Assembly (NCBI GenBank): GCA_947311255.1
Contig: CAMZKL010000028.1
Span: 1-42,278 of the forward strand
Length of the DNA stretch: 42,278 nucleotides
Direction: 5' to 3'
DNA from: an uncultured Chlorobiota bacterium
Lineage (GTDB): Bacteria; Bacteroidota; Bacteroidia; Bacteroidales; JAADGE01
Both the position numbers and the translations under genes were made by a program. The notes under the pieces were generated by a model, which had not been told where the DNA came from, ran no database searches, and saw only the letters and a program-made list of their open reading frames with translations. The stretch's first letter is position 1; every line of letters begins with the position of its first letter. Of the stretch, positions 1 to 7,253 are shown one piece after another.

Positions 1-1082
1 AAACCTCCCCATTCTTTATATTTTAATGCAACTGGTGAAAATTGCCAAGAACCAATTTCAATACCAAATTGCATTGCATGAGTATGCCCCGAAAGTGTTA
101 AATCTATAAAAGGTAATTTTAGAACTTCTGCACGCCAATGCGATGGGTCGTGGCTCATAAGTATTGTGAATTTATTTTTATCTAAACCCTTTATTGCAGT
201 TGTAAGTTTGCCATGTTGTGGAAATGGTGGCAATCCCCAATTTTCAACTCCAATTAATTGAATTGTATCTTTATTTTTCTCAATGTTTATGCTTTGGTTA
301 TTCAAAAGAACAAAACCAATTTCAGCAGTTTTTTGTTTTAATTTTAATAAATTTTCTTGCTTATCTTTCTTTGTTTTCCATCTTACATAATCACTGTAAT
401 CATGATTTCCTAAAATTGCATATTTCCCATTTTTTGCAGATAGTTTTTTTAATTCCAAGATAAACTCATCCATTTCTTCGGCATAATTGCTAATCATATC
501 TCCTGTAAAAAGTATTAAATCAGCTTGTTCTGCATTTGTTATTTCAACAATCTTTTTTACAGCATCAATATTATTATGAAAACTCCCTATGTGCAAATCT
601 GAAATCTGAATTATTTTAAACCCTCTAAAACTTGCCGGTATTTTTGAAGATGAAATTATTTGTTTCCTAAGTCTGAAATTTGTTTTGTTTATTGTAATTC
701 CCTGCAAAATAAATAAAAATAATATTGCAGATATTCCAATTCCTATATAATTTAAGAACAAATGCTTCTTAAAAAGAAAAAGTGCTATTTTTTCTAAAAA
801 ATAAAAAAACTCGATATTAATTTTGGGAATATACAGCAAAATTATTAGTGTGAAAATAGGGTAATATAAATTAGGAATAAATGCCCTTTGCGTGTTTCCC
901 ATCCGCAACAATGCAATTGCAATAAGCAAAAAAACAATTATTGCACTTGCTAAAAATATTAATTTTGCAAAAATATTATTGCTTAAAATATTATTAAAAG
1001 CAGAGTTTATTGCCTTATAATTGAAATAATCAATGAATGGCAAAAACAATAATGCAATTATTATGTTTATTATGAATTTCAT
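1..1082 (-). CDS. Membrane-anchored metallophosphoesterase, cut off by the window edge (C-terminus missing)
   Basis: The frame runs from an ATG at 1082 off the left edge (about 360 codons). The first ~150 residues hold several hydrophobic segments, followed by a calcineurin-like phosphoesterase domain. All of its metal-site motifs can be read on the minus strand: DLHIGSF (about 585-602), FTGDMISN (about 487-520), GNHDYSD (about 387-410), a SHDPSHW block (about 137-157) and SGHTHAMQFG (about 62-95). This matches the YkuE-like class of membrane-tethered metallophosphoesterases, which bind two metals and hydrolyse phosphoesters; the substrate is unknown. Only the last few tens of residues should be missing. 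Family assignment is firm, function is not. Confidence 0.88.
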   Translation of the reverse strand, partial: MKFIINIIIALLFLPFIDYFNYKAINSAFNNILSNNIFAKLIFLASAIIVFLLIAIALLRMGNTQRAFIPNLYYPIFTLIILLYIPKINIEFFYFLEKIALFLFKKHLFLNYIGIGISAILFLFILQGITINKTNFRLRKQIISSSKIPASFRGFKIIQISDLHIGSFHNNIDAVKKIVEITNAEQADLILFTGDMISNYAEEMDEFILELKKLSAKNGKYAILGNHDYSDYVRWKTKKDKQENLLKLKQKTAEIGFVLLNNQSINIEKNKDTIQLIGVENWGLPPFPQHGKLTTAIKGLDKNKFTILMSHDPSHWRAEVLKLPFIDLTLSGHTHAMQFGIEIGSWQFSPVALKYKEWGG

Positions 1083-1112
1083 AATTATTATATTATAGTT
1101 TGGTCTAAAAAC

Positions 1113-1189
1113 CCCTGTCAGGGTCGTATATGCAAATTCCCAAAAAATTTAACTTCTGATATACAGCCAATTAACAAACCCTGACAGGG
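1113..1189. repeat. Pair of REP-like palindromes in inverted orientation
   Basis: CCCTGTCAGGG at 1113-1123 and CCCTGACAGGG at 1179-1189 are each near-perfect 11-bp palindromes. They are also reverse complements of each other, about 55 bp apart, and flanking bases (AACCC/GGGTT) extend the match. The layout resembles the REP/BIME class of intergenic repeats. Copy number elsewhere in the genome cannot be judged from this window. Confidence 0.55.
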
Positions 1190-1387
1190 TTCTTCTTCAA
1201 GTTTTTAACCTTTTTGGACTGAACTCATATAAGTTTTTAATATATCCTAATATCCGCACCAGAAACTGACTAACTGATAGTCACAGTGTGAATTGTTTAG
1301 TAAAAGTGATATGGCATTTCAGTTAACTTTCTGTTTACTAGTCTGTTCACACCTTAACTTTTGGATTTGAAGTATGTGCAAAACCAT

Positions 1388-1422
1388 CTGACCGCTTCAA
1401 TTGGTTAGATGAATATTAATAT
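1388..1422. repeat. 35-bp hairpin repeat, copy 1
   Basis: CTGACCGCTTCAATTGGTTA and the bases that follow it match the copy at 2246-2280 at 30 of 35 positions, and all five differences are transitions. The core can fold as CTGACC/GGTTAG with a G-T pair. It lies about 30 bp beyond the stop codon of the minus-strand dehydrogenase gene. Confidence 0.55.
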
Positions 1423-1452
1423 TTTAATTCTTAAAAAAATATTTGCAGCCAA

Positions 1453-2214
1453 CTATTCCATCATTTTACCTGCAATCTTAACTACCATATTTCTAGGAGA
1501 AAAACGTCCCGAAAAAACCATCATTTTATTTTTAAACCCATGAATTGCCGATATTTTTTTCTTCTTTGCAGATGTAAAAATAAATTCGGCTAAATCTCTT
1601 GAACTTGGAGCTTTTGAAAAAACATCTCCTTTAAAACCTGCCGTATCGGCAAATTCAGATTGTGTTGCACCAGGATTAATAGCTGTTACAAATACATTGT
1701 GTTTTTTAAGTTCCTGAGCAATTGCTTCCGAAAAATGAAGCACGTAAGCCTTTGATGCAGCATAAGTTGCAAATTTTGGAATGCCCTGAAATGCAGCTGT
1801 TGAAGCTATATTTATAATGTGCCCTTCTTTCTTATTTACCATGTCTTTTGCAAATAGTTTTGTTGTTTTTGTCAAACTTATCATGTTTAACATCAGCATA
1901 TCTTCCTCATGCTTAATATCAATTTTTATGAATTCACCATTTATACCAAAACCTGCATTATTTATTAAAACATCAACTTTTAAATTTGCGTCTTTTACTT
2001 TATTATAAAGCTGTTCTGCACTTTGAGATTTTGATAAGTCCATATCGAAAATATCTACTTTAACTTTTTGCTTTTCTTCAATGTCTTGCTTAATTTTTTC
2101 AAGATTTTCTTTTCTTCTTGCAACTAAAATTAAATTGAAATTATTTTCTGCATAAACATAAGCTGTTTCTTTTCCTATTCCTGCTGATGCTCCTGTTATT
2201 AATACTGTTTTCAT
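1453..2214 (-). CDS. Short-chain dehydrogenase/reductase (SDR), NAD(P)-dependent
   Basis: 253 residues with the classical SDR layout: glycine-rich cofactor loop TGASAGIG at 7-14, NNAG at 85-88, catalytic Ser138 in NIAS, and the YxxxK pair Tyr151/Lys155. It oxidises or reduces a carbonyl/alcohol using NAD(P)(H). ARRK at about 32-35, just after the second strand, suggests preference for NADPH. The substrate cannot be told from sequence. It lies 80 bp downstream of the flavodoxin-fold oxidoreductase on the same strand and is probably co-transcribed with it, under the TetR protein whose operator-like palindrome lies in front of the pair. The ATG at 2214 is preceded by an A/T-rich tract, as is usual here. 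The length is normal for the family. Confidence 0.9.
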   Translation of the reverse strand: MKTVLITGASAGIGKETAYVYAENNFNLILVARRKENLEKIKQDIEEKQKVKVDIFDMDLSKSQSAEQLYNKVKDANLKVDVLINNAGFGINGEFIKIDIKHEEDMLMLNMISLTKTTKLFAKDMVNKKEGHIINIASTAAFQGIPKFATYAASKAYVLHFSEAIAQELKKHNVFVTAINPGATQSEFADTAGFKGDVFSKAPSSRDLAEFIFTSAKKKKISAIHGFKNKMMVFSGRFSPRNMVVKIAGKMME

Positions 2215-2245
2215 TTTTTTTTATTTTTAATTTGTGTAAATCCTG

Positions 2246-2280
2246 CTGACCACTTCAATTGGTCGGGCGAATATTAATAT
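2246..2280. repeat. 35-bp hairpin repeat, copy 2
   Basis: Copy of the repeat at 1388-1422. GACCACTTCAATTGGTC at 2248-2264 folds into a GACCA/TGGTC stem. It lies 14 bp past the stop codon of the 2295-2870 gene, the same placement as copy 1 relative to its gene. Confidence 0.55.
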
Positions 2281-2294
2281 TGTAGTTTCGTAAA

Positions 2295-2870
2295 TTATTT
2301 GTGCTTTTTTCCTGCAATCTCAATTTTTTCCAACCAATTTTTTCTTTGTTTCTCGCTCGAAACTTTAACAGAACCAAAATATAATCTCGATTTAAATTTC
2401 ATTCCGCAAAATTTCATACTTTCTTTTAGAAATTTGCCACCTGCATCTTTAATTATTACTTTGTAAAAGAATGGAGGAGCATCCATAGTTGAAATTAAAG
2501 AAAACGTTTTATCTTTCAATAACTTATTCCATTTCAACACTTTATCGCTTTTCAAATATTCAAAAGCAAAGCCCGAAACAAAAGTTTGCTCAATAAATGC
2601 TTTAAGAATTGCTGGCATTGAATACCACCAAATTGGATATACCCATACTATGTGGTCTGCTTCCGCTATTAACTCTCTTGCATTAATAATATCTTTTGGG
2701 GCATCATAATCTTTAAATTTTGTTTGAAAAGGTTCAAATTTTAAATCAATTACGTTTAATACTTTAACATTTACACCTGTTTTTATTGCAGATTTTTTAT
2801 ATGTTTCTGCAATTACAAAATTAAAACTGTCTTTTCTTGGGTGTCCGTTAATAATTAATATTTGTGTCAT
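2295..2870 (-). CDS. Flavodoxin-fold NAD(P)H-dependent oxidoreductase (quinone reductase/KefF/MdaB type)
   Basis: 191 residues of the Flavodoxin_2 family. The N-terminal phosphate-binding loop reads INGHPRKDSF (7-16), and the family-typical block VYPIWWYSMPAILKAFIEQT lies at 77-96. Such enzymes bind FMN or FAD and reduce quinones, nitro compounds or electrophiles with NAD(P)H, often in detoxification. The gene heads a two-gene unit with the SDR downstream. An 18-bp palindrome (2885-2902), almost identical to one in front of the nearby TetR gene, lies 15 bp upstream of the start, so repression by that regulator is likely (inference). Length fits the family. The exact substrate is unknown. Confidence 0.88.
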   Translation of the reverse strand: MTQILIINGHPRKDSFNFVIAETYKKSAIKTGVNVKVLNVIDLKFEPFQTKFKDYDAPKDIINARELIAEADHIVWVYPIWWYSMPAILKAFIEQTFVSGFAFEYLKSDKVLKWNKLLKDKTFSLISTMDAPPFFYKVIIKDAGGKFLKESMKFCGMKFKSRLYFGSVKVSSEKQRKNWLEKIEIAGKKHK

Positions 2871-2880
2871 TATTTTCTTA

Positions 2881-2903
2881 TTAATAAATGAATACTCATT
2901 TAC
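2881..2903. promoter_or_regulatory. Probable TetR operator upstream of the oxidoreductase pair
   Basis: AAATGAATACTCATTT at 2886-2901 is a near-perfect palindrome. The 23-bp block 2881-2903 matches 3893-3915, next to the TetR start, at 21 positions. Two such sites in front of the regulator and its neighbour fit an autoregulated repressor controlling the oxidoreductase genes. This is sequence-based inference. Confidence 0.65.
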
Positions 2904-2948
2904 GTATTAAATAAAAAATTATATCTAAGTTTTTAAATTTTTACCAGC

Positions 2949-3149
2949 TGCTATTCAGGGCAAACTCATACTTTTATTTTTCAACATAATTTATGAATTT
3001 AACAATTCATCCTAAGATTTTTAAGAATAATAAAACTAAAAAATCAAAAATTAGTATTATCGTGACACGTCAAAACGTAACACGATTTAAAGCAAATTAA
3101 AACTTTTAGCAGATTTTAACAAAGTATGAATTTGCCCTGGATTGCTATT
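2949..3149. mobile_element. MITE-like element with terminal inverted repeats
   Basis: The 20-bp ends 2956-2975 (starting CAGGGCAAAC) and 3120-3139 (ending TTTGCCCTG) are inverted repeats with about 18 of 20 matches. TGCTATT occurs directly outside the left end (2949-2955) and three bases outside the right end (3143-3149), which looks like a target-site duplication. The ~185-bp interior has no ORF. The size, ends and lack of a transposase fit a non-autonomous element. The parent insertion sequence was not identified. Confidence 0.5.
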
Positions 3150-3205
3150 ATATGTATTTTTTCATATTATTTATTTTTCATTGATATTTCCTCGCATTAC
3201 ATAAT

Positions 3206-3243
3206 CTGCCCAACCGCTTAAAGAGGTAGATAGGTTTGTGCAC
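3206..3243. repeat. Diverged inverted copy of the hairpin repeat
   Basis: Read on the minus strand, this block aligns with the repeat at 1388-1422, including its upstream GTGCAAAACC-like shoulder. It keeps the same fold (ACC and CTT arms pairing with AAG and GGT around a single mismatch). Identity is clearly lower than between the other two copies, so the assignment is tentative. Confidence 0.35.
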
Positions 3244-3311
3244 AGCAATTAAAAATTAACAATAAATTTTAAGACTTAAACAATGTGGTAATGCACTTAA
3301 TACAATAAAAT

Positions 3312-3890
3312 TTATTTCAAAGCATTCAAGCACATATCAACCATATTTTTAATATCATAAGAACTTAAAGGCTTACTTGACATTATCCCTTTTCTTCTCA
3401 TCTCTAACATTTTAACAGGAATTCCAAATGAAATTGTAAGAACATCTTCAATGCTTCGTTTATTATTTATTTCTCGTGTTTGTATTCCTTTTGCCCAAAG
3501 TTTTTGTCCTATTTTAGCAAAATCTTCTTTAACAACTTCTGGGAAATCAAAATTATGATCATGGTCCATAATAAAAATAAAAGCCGTAATCTCAGGAGTT
3601 TCGGATGTTGTTGCTGCCAAAAACTGAATACTTTTTGCAAGAATATCTGCTATATTTTTTTCATTTTCAATTAATTTAAAAAACAAATTATGAAAATGCT
3701 CCATACTTTCAACAAACAAACTTTTTACAAGTTCATTTTTGTTTTGATAGTGTCTGTACAAATAACCATCAGAAACTCCTGCTTTTTTTGCAATAGTTGA
3801 AATTGTAGCACCATGGTAACCTTTTTCTACAATGGTTTTTAAAGCAACTAACTTTACAATTTCTAATTTTTCTAAATCTGTTTCTCTCAT
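3312..3890 (-). CDS. TetR/AcrR family transcriptional regulator
   Basis: 192 residues from the chosen ATG at 3890 (MRETDLEK). The N-terminal helix-turn-helix reads ATISTIAKKAGVSDGYLYRH (29-48), the TetR DNA-binding signature, followed by a diverged ligand-binding half. An in-frame ATG at 3911 would add seven residues, but it falls inside a perfect 14-bp palindrome (3899-3912), so it is more likely operator than coding. Almost the same palindrome precedes the oxidoreductase gene at 2870, suggesting repression of itself and of that pair in response to an unknown small molecule. It is divergent from the arsC-like gene, with only 81 bp between the starts, so it could also affect that promoter. 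Confidence 0.88.
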   Translation of the reverse strand: MRETDLEKLEIVKLVALKTIVEKGYHGATISTIAKKAGVSDGYLYRHYQNKNELVKSLFVESMEHFHNLFFKLIENEKNIADILAKSIQFLAATTSETPEITAFIFIMDHDHNFDFPEVVKEDFAKIGQKLWAKGIQTREINNKRSIEDVLTISFGIPVKMLEMRRKGIMSSKPLSSYDIKNMVDMCLNALK

Positions 3891-3892
3891 TA

Positions 3893-3915
3893 TTAATAAA
3901 TGAATATTCATTCAC
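3893..3915. promoter_or_regulatory. Probable TetR operator in front of the regulator gene
   Basis: AATGAATATTCATT at 3899-3912 is a perfect 14-bp palindrome. It lies between the putative -7 box (3915-3922) and the start codon at 3890, a position where bound repressor would block transcription start. It matches the site at 2881-2903 at 21 of 23 positions. Confidence 0.65.
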
Positions 3916-3922
3916 AAAATTA
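3915..3922 (-). promoter_or_regulatory. Putative -7 box of the TetR gene promoter
   Basis: TAATTTTG on the minus strand fits the Bacteroidota -7 consensus TAnnTTTG and lies 25 bp before the chosen start codon. No clear -33 element was seen. Confidence 0.4.
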
Positions 3923-3947
3923 AAACTTTATATTTGAAAAAAAAATT

Positions 3948-3955
3948 TATATTTG
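3948..3955 (+). promoter_or_regulatory. Putative -7 box for the plus-strand unit starting at 3972
   Basis: TATATTTG fits TAnnTTTG and ends 16 bp before the arsC-like start codon. A second identical octamer is at 3929-3936, which would give a longer leader. It is not clear which is used. Confidence 0.45.
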
Positions 3956-3971
3956 TGAAAACATTTTTTTT

Positions 3972-4379
3972 ATGAAGATACTTATCCTTTGCACAGGAAA
4001 TTCATGCCGTAGTCAAATGGCAGAAGGCATTATAAAATCTTTTGATAAAAGCTATGAAGTACATTCAGCTGGAACGAAACCGGCAAAAGAAGTTAGCCCC
4101 TATGCAGTACAAGTTATGCAAGAAATTGGCATTGATATAAGCAAAAATTACCCTAAAAAAACGGATGAATTTGTTAACGAAAGTTTTGATTATGTTATAA
4201 CAGTTTGTGATAATGCAAAAGAAATTTGTCCTGTTTTTACGGGTGATGTTAAAGAACAACTTCACATAGGCTTTGATGACCCCTATGAAGCTAGTGGTAC
4301 AAAGGAAGATATTTTATTGGAGTATAGGAGGATAAGGGATGAGATTATAGATAAATTTACAAAACTATTTGCAAAATAA
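3972..4379 (+). CDS. arsC: Arsenate reductase (thioredoxin-coupled type) / low-molecular-weight phosphatase family
   Basis: 135 residues. The P-loop CTGNSCRS starts at Cys7 (7-14), the phosphotyrosine-phosphatase loop shared by LMW phosphatases and thioredoxin-linked ArsC. Cys79 and Cys86 (CDNAKEIC) match the resolving cysteine pair of that ArsC class, and FDDP at 101-104 carries the general acid. These enzymes reduce arsenate to arsenite through a Cys-Cys-Cys relay. No arsR, arsB or acr3 gene lies nearby. Instead the gene leads a cluster of glycosyltransferases with an 8-bp gap, so a role as a protein or sugar phosphatase cannot be excluded, but the extra cysteines favour arsenate reductase. 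Confidence 0.85.
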   Translation: MKILILCTGNSCRSQMAEGIIKSFDKSYEVHSAGTKPAKEVSPYAVQVMQEIGIDISKNYPKKTDEFVNESFDYVITVCDNAKEICPVFTGDVKEQLHIGFDDPYEASGTKEDILLEYRRIRDEIIDKFTKLFAK

Positions 4380-4387
4380 TATTAAAA

Positions 4388-5410
4388 TTGAAAAAAACAA
4401 AAACAGCAATAGTAATCCTAAATTGGAACGGAGCAAAATTCTTAAAAAAGTTTTTGCCTTCTGTTATTAAATTTTCACAAAGTGAAGAAAATGAGATTAT
4501 TGTTGCAGATAATGGCTCAAACGATAATTCTGTAAATTTATTAAAAGAAAATTTTCCACAAGTAAGACTTATTCTTTTTGATAAAAATTATGGTTTCACA
4601 GGAGGCTACAACAAAGCATTGCAACAAATTGATGCTAAGTACTTTGTGTTGTTAAATTCAGATGTTGAAGTTACAAAAAATTGGATTGAACCAATTATCT
4701 CAATGATGGATGCAGACAAAACTATTGCAGCAGCAATGCCAAAAATTATTTCATACGAAAAGCAATGCTGTTTTGAATATGCAGGAGCATCAGGCGGATA
4801 TATCGACAAGTTTGGCTACCCATTTTGCAGAGGTAGAATTATTGGAACAACGGAAGAAGATACAGGTCAGCATGATAGTATTATTGATATTTTTTGGGCA
4901 AGTGGTGCAGCAATGTTTGTAAGAGCAGAATTATATAAAAAACTAGGAGGTTTAGACCGTGATTTTTTTGCCCACATGGAAGAAATTGATTTATGTTGGA
5001 GATTTAAAAATTTAGGATACCGAATTGTTGTAAACCCTAAAAGTGTAGTTTACCATGTTGGAGGCGGAACTTTGCCCAATAATAGTCCACATAAAATATA
5101 CCTTAATTATAGAAATAATTTATTTTTACTTTTAAAAAATCTACCTAATAAAAATATAATACCAATTATTTTTTCTCGTTTAGTTCTTGATGGTTTATCG
5201 GGGATTGTATATCTTGCAGGTTTTAAATTTAATTTCTTTTTTGCAGTTATAAAAGCACATTTTAGTTTTTATTCTAAAATTAGAAAAACTTTAAAGAAAA
5301 GAGATAAAAACATTGTTAATAAGCAAATTCACAAAGAAATTTATAAAAAAAGTATAGTTTTTAGTTATTTTTTCAAGAAAAAAACTACTTTTAATAAGTT
5401 AAGATTTTAA
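4388..5410 (+). CDS. Family 2 glycosyltransferase (rhamnosyltransferase-like)
   Basis: 340 residues starting at a TTG codon; there is no ATG in the 8-bp gap after the arsC-like gene. The GT-A domain shows ILNWNGAKFL near the start, DNGSNDN at 41-47 and the metal-site region LNSDVEV at 89-95. A later block SGAAMFVRAELYKKLGG and HMEEIDLCWRFKNLGY supplies the probable catalytic acidic residues. This arrangement is that of GT2 enzymes related to bacterial rhamnosyltransferases, which transfer an activated sugar onto a lipid- or glycan-bound acceptor on the cytoplasmic side. The C-terminus has hydrophobic stretches and a basic tail, suggesting membrane association. Donor and acceptor are unknown. 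Confidence 0.87.
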   Translation: MKKTKTAIVILNWNGAKFLKKFLPSVIKFSQSEENEIIVADNGSNDNSVNLLKENFPQVRLILFDKNYGFTGGYNKALQQIDAKYFVLLNSDVEVTKNWIEPIISMMDADKTIAAAMPKIISYEKQCCFEYAGASGGYIDKFGYPFCRGRIIGTTEEDTGQHDSIIDIFWASGAAMFVRAELYKKLGGLDRDFFAHMEEIDLCWRFKNLGYRIVVNPKSVVYHVGGGTLPNNSPHKIYLNYRNNLFLLLKNLPNKNIIPIIFSRLVLDGLSGIVYLAGFKFNFFFAVIKAHFSFYSKIRKTLKKRDKNIVNKQIHKEIYKKSIVFSYFFKKKTTFNKLRF

Positions 5411-5425
5411 ACAACAAAGAATAAA

Positions 5426-6169
5426 ATGTCAGATAGTATAATAATCATACCGACTTATAACGAAAAAGAAAATATCGAAAATATTATTAAAGAAGTGTTT
5501 TCTTTTGAAAAAACATTTCACATACTAATAGTTGATGATGGCTCTCCGGACAGAACAGCAAATATTGTAAAATCTTTACAGAAAGAATTTTCAGAAAAGT
5601 TATTTATGATAGAAAGAGAAGGTAAACTTGGACTTGGAACTGCATATATAACAGGATTTCATTGGGCATTAGAAAGAGATTATGATTTTATTACAGAAAT
5701 GGATGCGGACTTTTCTCACCCTCCAAAAGATTTACTTAATTTATATGATGCAGTAAAAAACCAAGGTGCAGATGTTGCCGTAGGTTCACGATATATAAAG
5801 GGGATTAGTGTTGTAAATTGGCCTTTGGGACGGATTTTAATTTCCTATTTTGCATCAATGTATGTAAGAACAATTTTAGGCATGAGCATACAAGATACAA
5901 CGGCAGGTTTTGTTTGTTATAAAAGAAAAGTTCTTGAAAAAATAGGAATTGATGAAATAAAAATGAAAGGTTACGGTTTTCAAATTGAAATGAAATTTCG
6001 TTCTCGCGTATTAGGTTATAAAATAAAAGAAGTGCCAATTATTTTTACCGACAGAACAGAAGGGAACTCCAAAATGAGTGGTGGAATTTTTAGCGAAGCT
6101 TTATGGGGAGTTTTAAAATTAAGGTTTAGCACAGGTAAGATTAAAAAAAATAGAAAAATTGAAAACTAG
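5426..6169 (+). CDS. Polyprenyl-phosphate mannose synthase-like glycosyltransferase (DPM1 type)
   Basis: 247 residues, GT2. Motifs: IPTYNEKENIENII near the start, DDGSPDRT for nucleotide binding, EMDADFSHPP as the metal-binding DAD region, then GSRYIKG and DTTAGFVCYKR, all standard for dolichol/polyprenol monophosphomannose synthases. It lacks the C-terminal membrane helices of longer family members, so it is the soluble DPM1-like form. It probably transfers a sugar, likely mannose, to undecaprenyl phosphate for extracytoplasmic glycosylation or envelope glycan assembly. It overlaps the rhomboid gene by 11 bp, so translation may be coupled. Confidence 0.88.
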   Translation: MSDSIIIIPTYNEKENIENIIKEVFSFEKTFHILIVDDGSPDRTANIVKSLQKEFSEKLFMIEREGKLGLGTAYITGFHWALERDYDFITEMDADFSHPPKDLLNLYDAVKNQGADVAVGSRYIKGISVVNWPLGRILISYFASMYVRTILGMSIQDTTAGFVCYKRKVLEKIGIDEIKMKGYGFQIEMKFRSRVLGYKIKEVPIIFTDRTEGNSKMSGGIFSEALWGVLKLRFSTGKIKKNRKIEN

Positions 6170-6728
6170 TTTAAAAATATCGCTTTGGGTTATTGCCATT
6201 ATTTGGATAGTTTTTATTTTAAATTATATATTTGTTGTTGATTTCAGAGCCTACGGCATAAGACCAAGAAATATTTACGGGCTTATTGGAATTCCGTTGT
6301 CTCCTTTCCTTCATGGAAATTACGAACATATAATTTCAAATTCAATACCTTTATTTTTTTTAACTCTTACTATAGTTCAATTTTACAAAAAACTTTGGTT
6401 ACCTGTAACAATTTTCTCAATATTTGTTGGAGGGTTTGCAGTATGGTTATTTGCACAAAGCAACTCAAACCATATAGGAGCAAGTGGTGTCATTTTCAGC
6501 TATATCGGGTTTTTACTTTTTAGTGGTATTTTTAGAAGAAGCTTCAAATCGATTTTAATAGGAATTATTGTTTTTTTATTGTACGGAGGTGCATTATGGA
6601 ACGGAATTATTCCAAACCAACCAGGAATCTCTTGGCAAGGGCATTTGTTTGGTGCAATTGCAGGAATTATTGTTGCATATATGTATAGAAATAAGTATCG
6701 TAAAACAGATAGTTTCAAAAAATTCTAA
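6159..6728 (+). CDS. Rhomboid family intramembrane serine protease
   Basis: 189 residues, almost wholly hydrophobic with six or so membrane spans. The catalytic dyad is visible as Ser109 in GASG (107-110) and His162 in GHLFG (161-165). The HGNYEHIISN stretch (52-61) supplies the oxyanion-side His and Asn. Rhomboids cleave membrane proteins within or near their transmembrane helices; the substrate is unknown. The start is a TTG at 6159, overlapping the upstream glycosyltransferase by 11 bp. No ATG occurs early enough to keep the first helix. Confidence 0.88.
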   Translation: MKTSLKISLWVIAIIWIVFILNYIFVVDFRAYGIRPRNIYGLIGIPLSPFLHGNYEHIISNSIPLFFLTLTIVQFYKKLWLPVTIFSIFVGGFAVWLFAQSNSNHIGASGVIFSYIGFLLFSGIFRRSFKSILIGIIVFLLYGGALWNGIIPNQPGISWQGHLFGAIAGIIVAYMYRNKYRKTDSFKKF

Positions 6729-6735
6729 TTGTAAA

Positions 6736-7248
6736 ATGAAAGCAATTTTAGTAATAATAATATTAAGTATCTTTAATACAAATAGTATTTTAGAAATGCA
6801 TCCTATTCATATTTCTGTTTCAAATATTGATTATAATGAAACAGATCAAGAGTATGAAATATCAATAAAACTATTTGTAGATGATTTTGAAAAAGTTATA
6901 AATAAGAATTATAATGTAAAACTAAACCTGGGAAAAGAAAACGAAAATACTAACTCTAACCATCTAATTACAAAATATATACAGAGTAATTTTAAATTTA
7001 ATATAGATAATAAAAATATTTTAAAAGGTATAAAACTTTCTAAAAAGAAAGTAAATTTAGAAAACAATTCAATTTTTATATTTTATAATATTAAACATAT
7101 TAGCGGAAATAAAATAATTATCAAAAATACTCTTATGGCAGATTTGTATGACGACCAAAAAAATTTATTTATCTTTACATATAAAAATACAGAAGAAGCA
7201 TATAAATTTGAAAAAAATAAAACTATCTTTGAATTCTCTATTGAATAA
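6736..7248 (+). CDS. DUF6702 family protein
   Basis: 170 residues from the ATG at 6736. A longer frame reaching back to 6568 only overlaps the rhomboid gene. A hydrophobic N-terminus (MKAILVIIILSIFNTN) suggests export. Directly after it comes HPIHISVSNIDYN, followed by a KLFVDDFEKVI segment; this His-Pro start and the IFVDDFE-like block are what I recognise as DUF6702, a Bacteroidota family of unknown role often found with envelope genes. No catalytic motif is apparent. The 7-bp and 5-bp gaps to its neighbours place it in the operon. Confidence 0.72.
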   Translation: MKAILVIIILSIFNTNSILEMHPIHISVSNIDYNETDQEYEISIKLFVDDFEKVINKNYNVKLNLGKENENTNSNHLITKYIQSNFKFNIDNKNILKGIKLSKKKVNLENNSIFIFYNIKHISGNKIIIKNTLMADLYDDQKNLFIFTYKNTEEAYKFEKNKTIFEFSIE

Positions 7249-7253
7249 ATATA

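Larger units (their letters stand above)
1083..1452. other. Gene-free stretch of 370 bp with repeats
   Basis: No convincing coding frame. It holds two copies of a CCCTGWCAGGG palindrome in opposite orientation (1113-1123 and 1179-1189) and one copy of a hairpin repeat (1388-1422) just past the stop codon of the short-chain dehydrogenase gene. The rest is AT-rich with no recognisable signal. Confidence 0.6.
2871..3311. other. Gene-free stretch of 441 bp: operator, MITE-like element and hairpin repeat
   Basis: No credible coding frame. It holds the operator-like palindrome upstream of the oxidoreductase (2881-2903), a roughly 190-bp element with terminal inverted repeats (2956-3139) and a diverged inverted copy of the hairpin repeat (3206-3243). 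The rest is AT-rich with no recognised signal. Confidence 0.6.

Noticed and set aside
6568-6735. Longer N-terminus for the DUF6702 gene
   Set aside because: It overlaps the catalytic end of the rhomboid gene in another frame, and the ATG at 6736 gives a normal signal-like start.
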